A stretch of DNA of 64,000 nucleotides from Thioalkalivibrio sulfidiphilus (lineage in GTDB: Bacteria > Pseudomonadota > Gammaproteobacteria > Ectothiorhodospirales > Ectothiorhodospiraceae): positions 62,001-126,000 of the forward strand of contig NZ_KB898921.1 of NCBI RefSeq assembly GCF_000377945.1, read 5' to 3'. Within the stretch, counting starts at the first letter, position 1. Each line of letters opens with the position of its first letter. Made by a program: the position numbers and the translations under genes. Shown here piece after piece: positions 42,581 through 50,336 of this stretch. Below the pieces are notes generated by a model. The model was not told the DNA's origin, did not search any database, and saw only the letters and a list, made by a program, of their open reading frames with translations.

Positions 42581-42918
42581 AGCACCCAATCCTCCTTACC
42601 CAAGCCGGCGCCGTGCTTTCGGGGCCGCCCCTTGTTCTCCTGGCGGCGCCAGCGATAGGTCGTGCTTGGATGTACTCCGACCGCCTTTGCAGCAGATTCG
42701 GGGCTCGCGCCTTTTCGTATCATGTCGAGCGCCTGGCGGCGGCGATGGTTGGCTAGGCAGGGTATGTAGGGCCGTTCGCCGCCAAAGTCGGTGCGCACCC
42801 GCAGGTCAACGCGGCGCGCGATCTCATCGGAGATTTCATTCGGAACACCAAGCGCGACGCACGCCGCACGGATCTCCTCGGTGATGGTACTGAGGATAGT
42901 CGGGTCGTCGGCGCTCAC
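42577..42918 (-). CDS. Mor-family transcriptional activator-like protein
   Basis: 113 residues from a GTG at 42918 that overlaps the terL stop (GTGA). EISDEIARRVDLRVRTDFGG, then ERPYIP, matches the Mu Mor/C activator dimerisation region, and PESAAKAVGVHPSTTYRWRR is a C-terminal HTH. Mor activates middle or late genes in Mu. Location just after terL is unusual. Its tail GLGKEDWVL closely resembles the terL tail GLGREDWTL. Confidence 0.8.
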   Translation of the reverse strand: MSADDPTILSTITEEIRAACVALGVPNEISDEIARRVDLRVRTDFGGERPYIPCLANHRRRQALDMIRKGASPESAAKAVGVHPSTTYRWRRQENKGRPRKHGAGLGKEDWVL

Positions 42919-44996
42919 AGCGTCCAGTCCTCGCGCCCCAGGCCGACCCACGATCGGCGCTTTCTCTTCCGGGGTGCGACAGGCTTTTCCTGCGTCACCT
43001 TCGGATCAGGATCACGGGAGGGCCTGTTCTCCTGCGTTGGGCATCTGGAGAAAAGATCTGATTGCAGGGTCTGGCGCTCCAGTCGCTCCCACTGCCCAGG
43101 CGTCCATGTATGCACCTTCAGGGCACGTGCGGCATGCAGGGCATAGATCTCGCAATCCAGGAACTCATTGGGTCGTCCAGCCTTCTTCTGCCAGACCAGG
43201 CGATTCCTATGCCGCCTGGAAGGCGCCTTGACTTCGGCGGACAGGTGGTCCCAGTAATCGGCCCGAACGTCGCGGTACACATGGAAACGCCCAGGGCCAT
43301 TACCCGAGAGGCGCAGCCGGCCGGCACGCTCATCGCCGCCCAGCAGCAGATCCTTGGCTTTGTTGACCCCGACTATGAACACCCTCAGGCCCCATCGATC
43401 GGCCTTGGTGGGCGTGCGGTGATCCACGGTCCTCGGCAGGCTGAAGATCTCGCGCTCCATATTCCGGTCGCTGGAGCCCTTCACGGGCATGATGGTCACG
43501 CCCGGGTACCGGCGCTTCATGTCTCGCACCCAACTGTATACCAGGTCGCTGGTGACGCCATCGCCGGCATCGATGGACACGGCCTTGGCGCGGGCCTCCT
43601 GGCCACTCGCGCGCTGGAACGCACCAAAGACTGTCTGCTCCAACTCCTGCCATACGGGATCGGTCTTATCTGTCACCGTGCCAAACAACTCGGCAGCGTA
43701 CACAAGCCAGGACTCTTCCCCACGCCCCCACGCGCGCACCACCAACGCGAAGCGGTTATGCTGTACGTCCACGCCCACTGTCAGCACCAAGCCGCCATTG
43801 GGTACCGTGCGCTCGGGGTAGTCCAGAGCAAGGGCCTCGAGCTCTTCGCGCGGTAGCTGGCCCTCCCCGAATTCATACGGGAGCCCCAAGACTGAATTCC
43901 AGAAGGCAACCAGCTCGCCGGAGTCGCCCTGCGCCGCCTTATGCTTCGCCTGCAGGTATCGACGCACCAAGTTCGACATGCGGGAGGCGTCCCAGCTGAC
44001 ATAGAGCTCCGAGAGGTAGTATCCGGCTACGCCCTCAAAGGGCTGCGTAGCTCGCCATCTGCGTTCCCGAACGGCGCGCCGAACCGCCTCGTTCTTTTGG
44101 TGATCGTCCCAAGTGGCGCCGCAGTGCGGACAGACATAGAAGGCCGTCTCCGGTAGGGCGTGACCATAGACCTCGTGGTTATGGTCAGGATCCTCCCGCC
44201 AGCGTACGTTGCCCCAGTCAAGCACGTGCTCCTCGCCGCAGTGCGGGCACGGGACGAACAGCTTGCGCTGGTCGGAGTTGAGATAGGCCCATTCGATGGA
44301 GCTCAGGCCCTTGAGGGTCGGCGTGCCGCCATAGACAATCTTGGCGCTCGGGTGCGTCTTGGCGCGATCCTCCAGCAGGCGGATGGAATCGCCCTGGCCC
44401 TTGAGATCCCGGCTTGCATCGTCGGGCTCTTCAACGATCAGGACAGGTGCCGAGGATGACTTCACGCTGCGAGGTGAATTCGACCCGACGAACTTGAGAA
44501 ACCCTCCCGCGAATTTCTTGAAGCTCCAGCGATTGCCGCTTCGCCGCGTGGTCGAGACATCGATCTTGCCATGCAGGCGTGGGGTCACGTCGACCGTCGG
44601 GATAAACTTCTCGACGTTGAACTCCTTGGCGGCTTCCATCGTCGGGAACATTACCACGATGGGTGATGGGTCCAGGTCGATACGGCGCAGGATGTAGGGC
44701 ATCACGACCCCTGCGGTCCAGCCGATCTGCGCCGACTTCATGACCACCAGCTTCTTGATGCGCGGATCGTCTACCGCCTCCTGGATCTCGCGCAGCCAGG
44801 GCGTCACCTGGCTGCGGTACTTGCCGTGCCGCGCAGCGCCGGAGTCCGCGGACAGGTACATGAACTGGTCGGCCCACTCCCGGGTGGTCATGCGCGGTGG
44901 TGGCGCCCAGCAGCGCCAGACCCGGGCCAGCAGTCTCCGGGCCACTTTTCGGGTGTCCAGGAACTCCGGGACCTGTGCCATGGGGTTGCCGCTCAT
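42915..44996 (-). CDS. Phage terminase large subunit (GpA family)
   Basis: 693 residues of the lambda GpA type. An N-terminal segment REWADQFMYLSADSGAARHG precedes the ATPase region (KKLVVMKSAQIGWTAGVVMP, Walker A-like) and Walker B LIVEEPDDA. Zinc-knuckle pairs CPHCG occur twice (near 250 and 290). The RNase H-like nuclease part starts LVLTVGVDVQHNRFALVVRA. It cuts and translocates DNA into heads, yet no head genes are encoded beside it. Overlaps terS by 4 nt. Confidence 0.93.
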   Translation of the reverse strand: MSGNPMAQVPEFLDTRKVARRLLARVWRCWAPPPRMTTREWADQFMYLSADSGAARHGKYRSQVTPWLREIQEAVDDPRIKKLVVMKSAQIGWTAGVVMPYILRRIDLDPSPIVVMFPTMEAAKEFNVEKFIPTVDVTPRLHGKIDVSTTRRSGNRWSFKKFAGGFLKFVGSNSPRSVKSSSAPVLIVEEPDDASRDLKGQGDSIRLLEDRAKTHPSAKIVYGGTPTLKGLSSIEWAYLNSDQRKLFVPCPHCGEEHVLDWGNVRWREDPDHNHEVYGHALPETAFYVCPHCGATWDDHQKNEAVRRAVRERRWRATQPFEGVAGYYLSELYVSWDASRMSNLVRRYLQAKHKAAQGDSGELVAFWNSVLGLPYEFGEGQLPREELEALALDYPERTVPNGGLVLTVGVDVQHNRFALVVRAWGRGEESWLVYAAELFGTVTDKTDPVWQELEQTVFGAFQRASGQEARAKAVSIDAGDGVTSDLVYSWVRDMKRRYPGVTIMPVKGSSDRNMEREIFSLPRTVDHRTPTKADRWGLRVFIVGVNKAKDLLLGGDERAGRLRLSGNGPGRFHVYRDVRADYWDHLSAEVKAPSRRHRNRLVWQKKAGRPNEFLDCEIYALHAARALKVHTWTPGQWERLERQTLQSDLFSRCPTQENRPSRDPDPKVTQEKPVAPRKRKRRSWVGLGREDWTL

Positions 44997-45499
44997 TCGT
45001 CGCCCGCCTCTTCTTCAAGGTCCGCCAGATCAAGCGTCTCATCCGAGTCGTCATTCTCCGGAGGCTGCTCGGAAAGCTTGCTCAGGGTGGCATCCACGGC
45101 GGCCGCATAGATCTCGGCATCCGTCTCCAGGCCGTAGCGGCTGTCGATCTCCGCTCGCAGCCGATCCGCCCAGGCTCGGAACTCTGCACGTGCAGCCAGG
45201 ATGGCTCCGGACCAAACCGGTTCAATGTCGGCAACGGCAACCAGGTTGCCCGCGTCCTTGGCAAGCTTGATCTCCAGCAGATCCCCCTCGAGACGATCGC
45301 GCCGCTCGCGCGCGGTCTCTCGCTTCTCGCCAGCCAGGGCGCGCTGGATCTGCCACTCGATCACCTGCGCGGTGTCGTACTGGTTCGATCCGCCGCGGCC
45401 GGCGTTGAGGACCATCGGCAGGCCTTCGCGCTGCCAGTCGGTGAGCGTCCGCTCACTCACGCCTAGGATGTCAGAGAGCTGCTTCTTGTTGACGATCAC
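44993..45499 (-). CDS. Phage terminase small subunit (Nu1-like)
   Basis: 168 residues. The N-terminal winged HTH MIVNKKQLSDILGVSERTLT, then DWQREGLPMV, is typical of Nu1/gpNu1-type small terminases. The middle RRDRLEGDLLEIKLAKDAGN is the assembly helix and the C-terminus is acidic. It recognises the cos site and delivers it to TerL; cos should lie close by, probably within 45500-45928. Confidence 0.88.
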   Translation of the reverse strand: MIVNKKQLSDILGVSERTLTDWQREGLPMVLNAGRGGSNQYDTAQVIEWQIQRALAGEKRETARERRDRLEGDLLEIKLAKDAGNLVAVADIEPVWSGAILAARAEFRAWADRLRAEIDSRYGLETDAEIYAAAVDATLSKLSEQPPENDDSDETLDLADLEEEAGDE

Positions 45500-45724
45500 T
45501 TCAGTGCCTCAGAACAAGAATGGAAAAGTTCATGTAACCTACTGAATCTACTAGAAAGGAAGCCTATAGAGACCTTGGCGGTGGGCGGAAAACGCGGTTT
45601 GGATTACCCGCGTGCGCGACTCGTCGGAAGGACCCGCAACACTCCAGTGACTGGGGCTGCCTGCACACGGTGGCCCTGGCAGACCGCGCGGCGCTTCATG
45701 GCAATAGCGCGCAACCGCACCATC

Positions 45725-45752
45725 GCAAATCCGGCCCATGGGCCGGATTTGC
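45725..45752. repeat. Perfect 28-bp palindrome upstream of terS
   Basis: GCAAATCCGGCCCA at 45725-45738 and its exact complement at 45739-45752, with no loop. It is about 225 bp upstream of terS in otherwise gene-free DNA. Options: cruciform-type terminator, protein-binding site, or part of a cos/pac recognition region. Confidence 0.8.
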
Positions 45753-45801
45753 CAGCCTCCTGGCGCACCCTCTACGAACTCACGCGGTGTGACATCCGGG
45801 A

Positions 45802-45912
45802 GGGGTGATGGGGGCGATGGGGGGACGATTCCCCGCTCATCTATTTTTTTTGTCACTGACATTTTTTCGCGCGTATATATAAACATCACCCCTATTACCC
45901 CCCATCACCCCC
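45802..45912. other. Candidate replication origin of the element (iteron-like repeats around an AT-rich core)
   Basis: GGGGTGATGGGGGCGATGGG (45802-45824) faces inverted copies of the same G-rich unit (45884-45912, CATCACCCC and CCATCACCCCC). Between them lies an AT-rich stretch (45841-45883) with T runs and TATATATA. It directly follows the 3' end of the helicase gene, as the P4 origin follows its alpha primase/helicase gene. Confidence 0.5.
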
Positions 45913-45928
45913 AAGAGAGGGAAAGGCA

Positions 45929-47593
45929 TCACACAGTAACGACACGCCACCCGGCCACCTTGGCGGGGCCGTAGCGGGCCTCGCTCTGCAACTGCAGCCC
46001 GTCTGCTATCCGACCCCGGTACCGACGTAGCGCGTAGCCTAGCCGCCTGGCGTCTACTCGATCCCCGCAAACCTGGCGGACGGCATCATGGAGAGCCGGG
46101 TGATCGTAGGCATAGCCGTCGCCTGCATATCGGGGGGCGCCCCGAGCTGCATCGTCGATGATGTCGGCCGCCGTCACAGTACGGTCGCCATAGGTTTCTG
46201 CCATCGCGGTGAGCAGCGCCACCATTGCGGCGCGGTCCGGATCATCGTTCCTGATGTCGGCCGTAGGCCCTAGCGGATCGTCAAGGCCGGCCCACACCAA
46301 CGGACGGCGTACGAGGCGATCCCAGTCGTGGAATCCACCCAGCGGGGACACGGGGACGACGGGACAGCCTGCACGGTGGTAGGCGACGGTCACGGTTATC
46401 GCTGCGGCTATGAGCTCCGACCGGCTGTGCAGGAGATCGGCCAGAATGTCACCCTCGTACTCGCGGGTCTCGGGGCGCTCCAGCTTCGCGTCAATGCGGA
46501 TCATCATGACCCGCCGAGTCAAGTCGCCGCGAATCACCAGGTTGTTGCCGGTTGCTGCCAGCGCCGTGCGTGAGGGCACTCGTACAGGTGTAGACGTGCC
46601 GAGGGGCCGTATCGACAGCCACGGCTGCGTGATCGCCTGGCATAGCAGCTCATCCCCGAGAGGGGTCTCTACATTGTCCGCGACCAGCGGGCTATCCCCC
46701 GCGAGCAAGCCCGCGGCTAGGCGCTTGCCGGCCTCGGTTGGGTCCCGGCCCAGGGATACCACCGCCGCACGGCGCCCGGTCGCAATGATCGACCCAGCAT
46801 CAACGAGGAGTGACTTGCCGGTTCCCGGTGTCGGGGCGGTCACACAGGCCATGGGGACGGCATCGACCGACCGTGCATACAACATCGTCATGATCATCGC
46901 CACGGCTGCAGAGAGGTCACCGCTATCCACATACGGCCACGAACTAACAGCAGCAGCCAGCGCGCGCGCAGATTCCACGGCATTTTCATGGGTGGGTGTT
47001 GAGATGAGCTCAACCTGCGGAGAACCAGGCACCAGGTAGAGCCCAGTCGCCTCGTCGTAACCCGGGGCAGTGATGGGGGTGCCGTCCGCGCGCACGGTCG
47101 GTGCTTCGATGTAGCCTATAAGCTCGCGAAGTGACCACCGCCCGCGATCGATCAGGGCGGCGGCCACGGCCACGGGACAGTCCACTGGGCGCATTGCCTG
47201 AGCTCGGGCATCATATCGCAGCCACTGCGCGGCACGGGTCAGGACTTCCCGGAGGTGGATCGGTGTCACGGGCACCAAGCGCGGCGCACCTTCGATGCGT
47301 CTTACAGAGCTGCGGCGTCGCGATGGATCCGTGTGACCGATCGCCACCAGGCGGCCACCCGACTGATAGATGTCGCAGCCCTCTGCGAGGAGCGCATCTT
47401 CTGCAGCATCCACAATGGCCGGGAGCTCTCCGGACTTGATCTCGATGACAGGGCGTTTGCGCTCTCCCGGATCTTTGCCGCGGGGCACGTCGAGGTCCAC
47501 CGTCTGGCCGATGATTTCCGGTTGGTCACGGTAATCGTTCACGTCCTTCTGGCCTTCTGGGCCTTTCGGTAACTGAACACGGCGGACGGTCAT
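45929..47593 (-). CDS. Phage-type P-loop ATPase/helicase
   Basis: 554 residues from the ATG at 47593, which overlaps the primase stop (ATGA); a much longer frame upstream is the shadow of the primase gene. Walker A is APTPGTGKSLLVDAG near residue 250, Walker B-like is SPLVADNVETPLGD, and an arginine-rich segment GDLTRRVMMIRID may contain the arginine finger. The C-terminus has a winged-helix look (DARRLGYALRRYRGRIADGL). With the upstream toprim primase it forms a two-gene replication module, comparable to the single P4 alpha protein. Helicase activity is inferred. Confidence 0.8.
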   Translation of the reverse strand: MTVRRVQLPKGPEGQKDVNDYRDQPEIIGQTVDLDVPRGKDPGERKRPVIEIKSGELPAIVDAAEDALLAEGCDIYQSGGRLVAIGHTDPSRRRSSVRRIEGAPRLVPVTPIHLREVLTRAAQWLRYDARAQAMRPVDCPVAVAAALIDRGRWSLRELIGYIEAPTVRADGTPITAPGYDEATGLYLVPGSPQVELISTPTHENAVESARALAAAVSSWPYVDSGDLSAAVAMIMTMLYARSVDAVPMACVTAPTPGTGKSLLVDAGSIIATGRRAAVVSLGRDPTEAGKRLAAGLLAGDSPLVADNVETPLGDELLCQAITQPWLSIRPLGTSTPVRVPSRTALAATGNNLVIRGDLTRRVMMIRIDAKLERPETREYEGDILADLLHSRSELIAAAITVTVAYHRAGCPVVPVSPLGGFHDWDRLVRRPLVWAGLDDPLGPTADIRNDDPDRAAMVALLTAMAETYGDRTVTAADIIDDAARGAPRYAGDGYAYDHPALHDAVRQVCGDRVDARRLGYALRRYRGRIADGLQLQSEARYGPAKVAGWRVVTV

Positions 47594-48396
47594 GCGGCAT
47601 CCTCGATGATCAGGATCTCGCACGGACAGAAGTACACGTCCACGGCGTGAGCCACGGGCTCCATGCGGCCCTTGCCGAACGCGGCAGCGGCAACGGCGTT
47701 GCCGCGGTGCCACCCGAAAACAAAGGTGACCGCGTCTGCCCAGCCCTCCACCACGGCCCACGGGATGTTCGGGTCCTTGGTGTTGCCAAGGATCAGGCAG
47801 CCCTGACTCTTTGAACCAAAGGACTGCTTGGCGCCGGCGGTGTTGATGCACTCCACGCCAACCAGTACGCCGGAGAGGGTTCGCACGGGGATCACCAGGC
47901 AATCCGCATCGCGTCCAACCAGGCGCCCGGTGACCCGACCACGCCCAGCGCCTGCGGCATGGGTGATGCCCTTCTTTTGGGCATAGGGGTGTGAGGCCAC
48001 AGCACGGTCGTCCCGGTTCACGCTCGCCCACAGCTCATGAGCGTATGCCTGCGTCGGTGACGGCTCGGCTGATATCGGTGTCGGTATTTTGGGTGTTGTG
48101 GGGCGCCGGTTAAGGGTGAGCGGCCGGTCAGGCTGCCAGCCGTTTTCCCGGGCCATGTGGACCAGAGTGCCAATGGTGATGGGGCCGTCCTTGATGCTGC
48201 GCCACACGTCCCTGGCGGCCCTGGCGTCGTAGTTATCGGCGGTCTGGCTCCAGCTATCCCAGATCCCAAAGCCATCGTTGCCCAGCTCAGCCTTGACGGC
48301 CATGGCCATGCGGACCCAGGTCTCGCGGTCATGCGCGTCCACGAAACTCAGCATGGCCCGGATCTCGTCTGCCTGGAGATGTTGTGCCGAGCTCAT
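47590..48396 (-). CDS. Toprim-domain primase with PriCT-2-like N-terminus
   Basis: 268 residues. The N-terminal MLSFVDAHDRETWVRMAMAV, then DSWSQTADNY, resembles PriCT-2, which is found in phage primases. The C-terminal half holds the toprim-like parts VVEGWADAVTFVFG (catalytic Glu) and CEILIIEDAA at the very end. The toprim domain normally continues past the second acidic motif, so either the domain is completed by the next gene or the end is short. It overlaps the ATPase gene by 4 nt. Confidence 0.78.
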   Translation of the reverse strand: MSSAQHLQADEIRAMLSFVDAHDRETWVRMAMAVKAELGNDGFGIWDSWSQTADNYDARAARDVWRSIKDGPITIGTLVHMARENGWQPDRPLTLNRRPTTPKIPTPISAEPSPTQAYAHELWASVNRDDRAVASHPYAQKKGITHAAGAGRGRVTGRLVGRDADCLVIPVRTLSGVLVGVECINTAGAKQSFGSKSQGCLILGNTKDPNIPWAVVEGWADAVTFVFGWHRGNAVAAAAFGKGRMEPVAHAVDVYFCPCEILIIEDAA

Positions 48397-48539
48397 TTCT
48401 GCCGTCTGTTCGGCCTGGGCGGCTGGAGCCCGGTCTCGTCGCAGAGGATCTCCATCGCAGCGGCCATCACCACGTTCGTGAGGGTGGCGGCGAGGCGGTT
48501 CACGGCGTCGCTATGATGGCCCCAATAATCTACACTCAT
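48393..48539 (-). CDS. Small hypothetical protein between AlpA-like and primase genes
   Basis: 48 residues, MSVDYWGHHSDAVNRLAATL... with stop and start overlapping both neighbours (ATGA on each side). Too short for family assignment, but the double overlap supports translation. Confidence 0.55.
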   Translation of the reverse strand: MSVDYWGHHSDAVNRLAATLTNVVMAAAMEILCDETGLQPPRPNRRQK

Positions 48540-48751
48540 CAGGCCGCCTCCTGTTCACGCACAGGGATGACCTTACGGCCCTCAAGCCAAGCGTCCACGT
48601 CTCGCTTGCGGTAGAGCACGCGATGGCCAGCTTTGATATATGGGGGGCCCTTGCCCTCGTTTCGCCAGCGGATCAGGGTGCGGGGGGAAGTGTGGATATA
48701 TTCCGACGTCTCGTCAGTTTCGGCCAGGTAGTCTCGCGGCTTGTCGTGCAT
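48539..48751 (-). CDS. AlpA/excisionase-like helix-turn-helix protein
   Basis: 70 residues from the ATG at 48751 with GGAGG 8 nt upstream. TDETSEYIHTSPRTLIRWRN, then GHRVLYRKRDVDAWLEGRKV, is the MerR-like winged HTH used by AlpA regulators and excisionases. In P4-like islands AlpA activates int or acts as the directionality factor. First gene before the replication genes. Confidence 0.82.
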   Translation of the reverse strand: MHDKPRDYLAETDETSEYIHTSPRTLIRWRNEGKGPPYIKAGHRVLYRKRDVDAWLEGRKVIPVREQEAA

Positions 48752-48857
48752 GTGATCGCCTCCTATGTCACCTGGAGGCACAATGCCACAACAATAGCGG
48801 CGCACCTTGGATAATGGCGGATAATTTTATGGGGCGGTCAGATCCGCCATAATTTGA

Positions 48858-49526
48858 TTAGCGCCGAAGCGTGTCGGCCACCTCCTGAGGCGATATGTCG
48901 GCGCACAAGAGGATCGATGCGATGCGGGCGACAATCTTGTTGTTTCCATAGCCGGTCCGTATGTCGTCCGTACTCTCGCGGGGCACCCATTCTGAAGGCA
49001 AGCGCTTGCGGATATCCTCGTCATCCCAGATCCATTCAGCCCGCTGGTTCACGATGTAGTGAACTCGTCGGATGATGAAGCGCTTCAGATTTCGCGACTC
49101 GCGGCCAGCTGGTACGGCATCACCCACCATCCAAGATAGATCATCCTGTTCGGCGTCCCGAATTCCCGCTACCAATGCGCGCAGATGGCTCTCAAGGGTG
49201 CATTCGACGGGTGATTCCTGATCTTCGGGCAACTCCAGGACGCGGTATGCGTCAGAGAGTCCCGAGTCTTTCAAGGCGTCGGCAAGCTTTTCGGCAGCGG
49301 CTGCGATCTTTGCCTTGCGTTTCTGAAATTCTGGCCAATTCACAAGGCGAAGCCAGTACTCAATGAGCGAAAAAGCGGCGTCGCTTCCCAATCCTGGGGG
49401 CACGCCGGCCGCATCGAGACGTCGCTCGGCCTCATCCATGAAAAGCCACCACTCGCGCCGGGCGCCAGCCTCCCTTGAGCGCGCGAGTAGCCCATTGAGG
49501 CGGTCTCGATATTCCGTATCGTTCAT
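48858..49526 (-). CDS. Hypothetical protein of the early region
   Basis: 222 residues from the ATG at 49526 with GGAGGTG 7 nt upstream. Helical, with ARREWWLFMDEAERRLDAAG and a central KRKAKIAAAAEKLADALKDS. No catalytic motif or domain recognised. It starts 4 nt after the RadC-like gene. Confidence 0.65.
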   Translation of the reverse strand: MNDTEYRDRLNGLLARSREAGARREWWLFMDEAERRLDAAGVPPGLGSDAAFSLIEYWLRLVNWPEFQKRKAKIAAAAEKLADALKDSGLSDAYRVLELPEDQESPVECTLESHLRALVAGIRDAEQDDLSWMVGDAVPAGRESRNLKRFIIRRVHYIVNQRAEWIWDDEDIRKRLPSEWVPRESTDDIRTGYGNNKIVARIASILLCADISPQEVADTLRR

Positions 49527-49530
49527 CTGC

Positions 49531-50274
49531 CTACACCTCCCTGCAGCCGAATAGTTCGGCCTCTGCAAGCCCAAGGGCAGCACAGACCCGCTCTCTCTGC
49601 TTGCGCTGTGTCGGCATGCTCCGGCCGCTCAGGTAATGCTCGGCGGTCTCTTTGCCGCAGACCCCCATCTCGACCAGGTATTGCACCTGGTGCTGGTGCT
49701 CCCTGTGGCCGCGCGCGATCAGGAGCGCAATCAGCCGGCCCATGAAGGCGTGGCGGGCGGTCCGCCTGGCATCCTCGGGGTCCGGGCGCCAGGGCTCTAG
49801 GCCCAGCCTCTTCATGGAGACGAACCCCTCCTCCCCAAGCACCAGGTGATCGAGCAGTCGCACCTCGATCAACTCCAGAACGTCCCGGATCTTCGCAGTA
49901 ATCCACTCATCAGCCCGGCTCGGTTGCGGATCTCCCGAGGGGTGATTGTGGGCGAGCAGCATGGCGGCGGCGTTGTGGCGCAGCGCAGCCCGGGCCACCT
50001 CGCGCGGGTGAACGGTGGCGGTGTTGATGGTGCCGAGGCTCAGGGTCTCAGGGGCGATCAGTCGGTGCTTGTTGTCCAGGAACAAGCAGACGAACACTTC
50101 CCGTTCTTCAGCCCCGATGTGCAGCCGGGCCAGGGTGGCGGCATCCTCAGGGCAGGTGATCGCCTGTCCCGGGTGCCTGAGTCGTCGCTTGAGGATCGCC
50201 AGGGCCTCATCGATGGTGGCCCTTTCCTGGTGCGTCTCGCGGCGCCGGGCTTTGGTAGAATGGGCAACAGCCAT
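49531..50274 (-). CDS. RadC-like JAB-domain protein with C-terminal HTH-like extension
   Basis: 247 residues. Residues 30-155 are the RadC/JAB fold with the metal motif AHNHPSGDPQPSRADEWITA. Unlike chromosomal RadC it lacks the N-terminal HhH part, and it adds about 80 residues: YLVEMGVCGKETAEHYLSGR, then QRERVCAALGLAEAELFG, resembling an XRE-type HTH. RadC-like proteins are common on islands with unclear biochemical role. It lies between integrase and the early region. Confidence 0.82.
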   Translation of the reverse strand: MAVAHSTKARRRETHQERATIDEALAILKRRLRHPGQAITCPEDAATLARLHIGAEEREVFVCLFLDNKHRLIAPETLSLGTINTATVHPREVARAALRHNAAAMLLAHNHPSGDPQPSRADEWITAKIRDVLELIEVRLLDHLVLGEEGFVSMKRLGLEPWRPDPEDARRTARHAFMGRLIALLIARGHREHQHQVQYLVEMGVCGKETAEHYLSGRSMPTQRKQRERVCAALGLAEAELFGCREV

Positions 50275-50336
50275 GATTGATCTCCTATGCAGATCGGTTG
50301 TGGTTTGCGCAGGATTTGCCAGCCAGCTGGCGCACC

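Noticed and set aside
45551-45889. 112-codon minus-strand ORF (MSVTKKIDERGIV...)
   Set aside because: It spans the palindrome and G-rich iteron-like repeats, is Pro-rich, and has no ribosome site; origin/promoter DNA is the better reading.
45929-48031. 700-codon start for the phage ATPase
   Set aside because: The first 146 codons lie within the primase gene in another frame and are Arg-rich. The ATG at 47593 overlaps the primase stop and begins a sensible protein.
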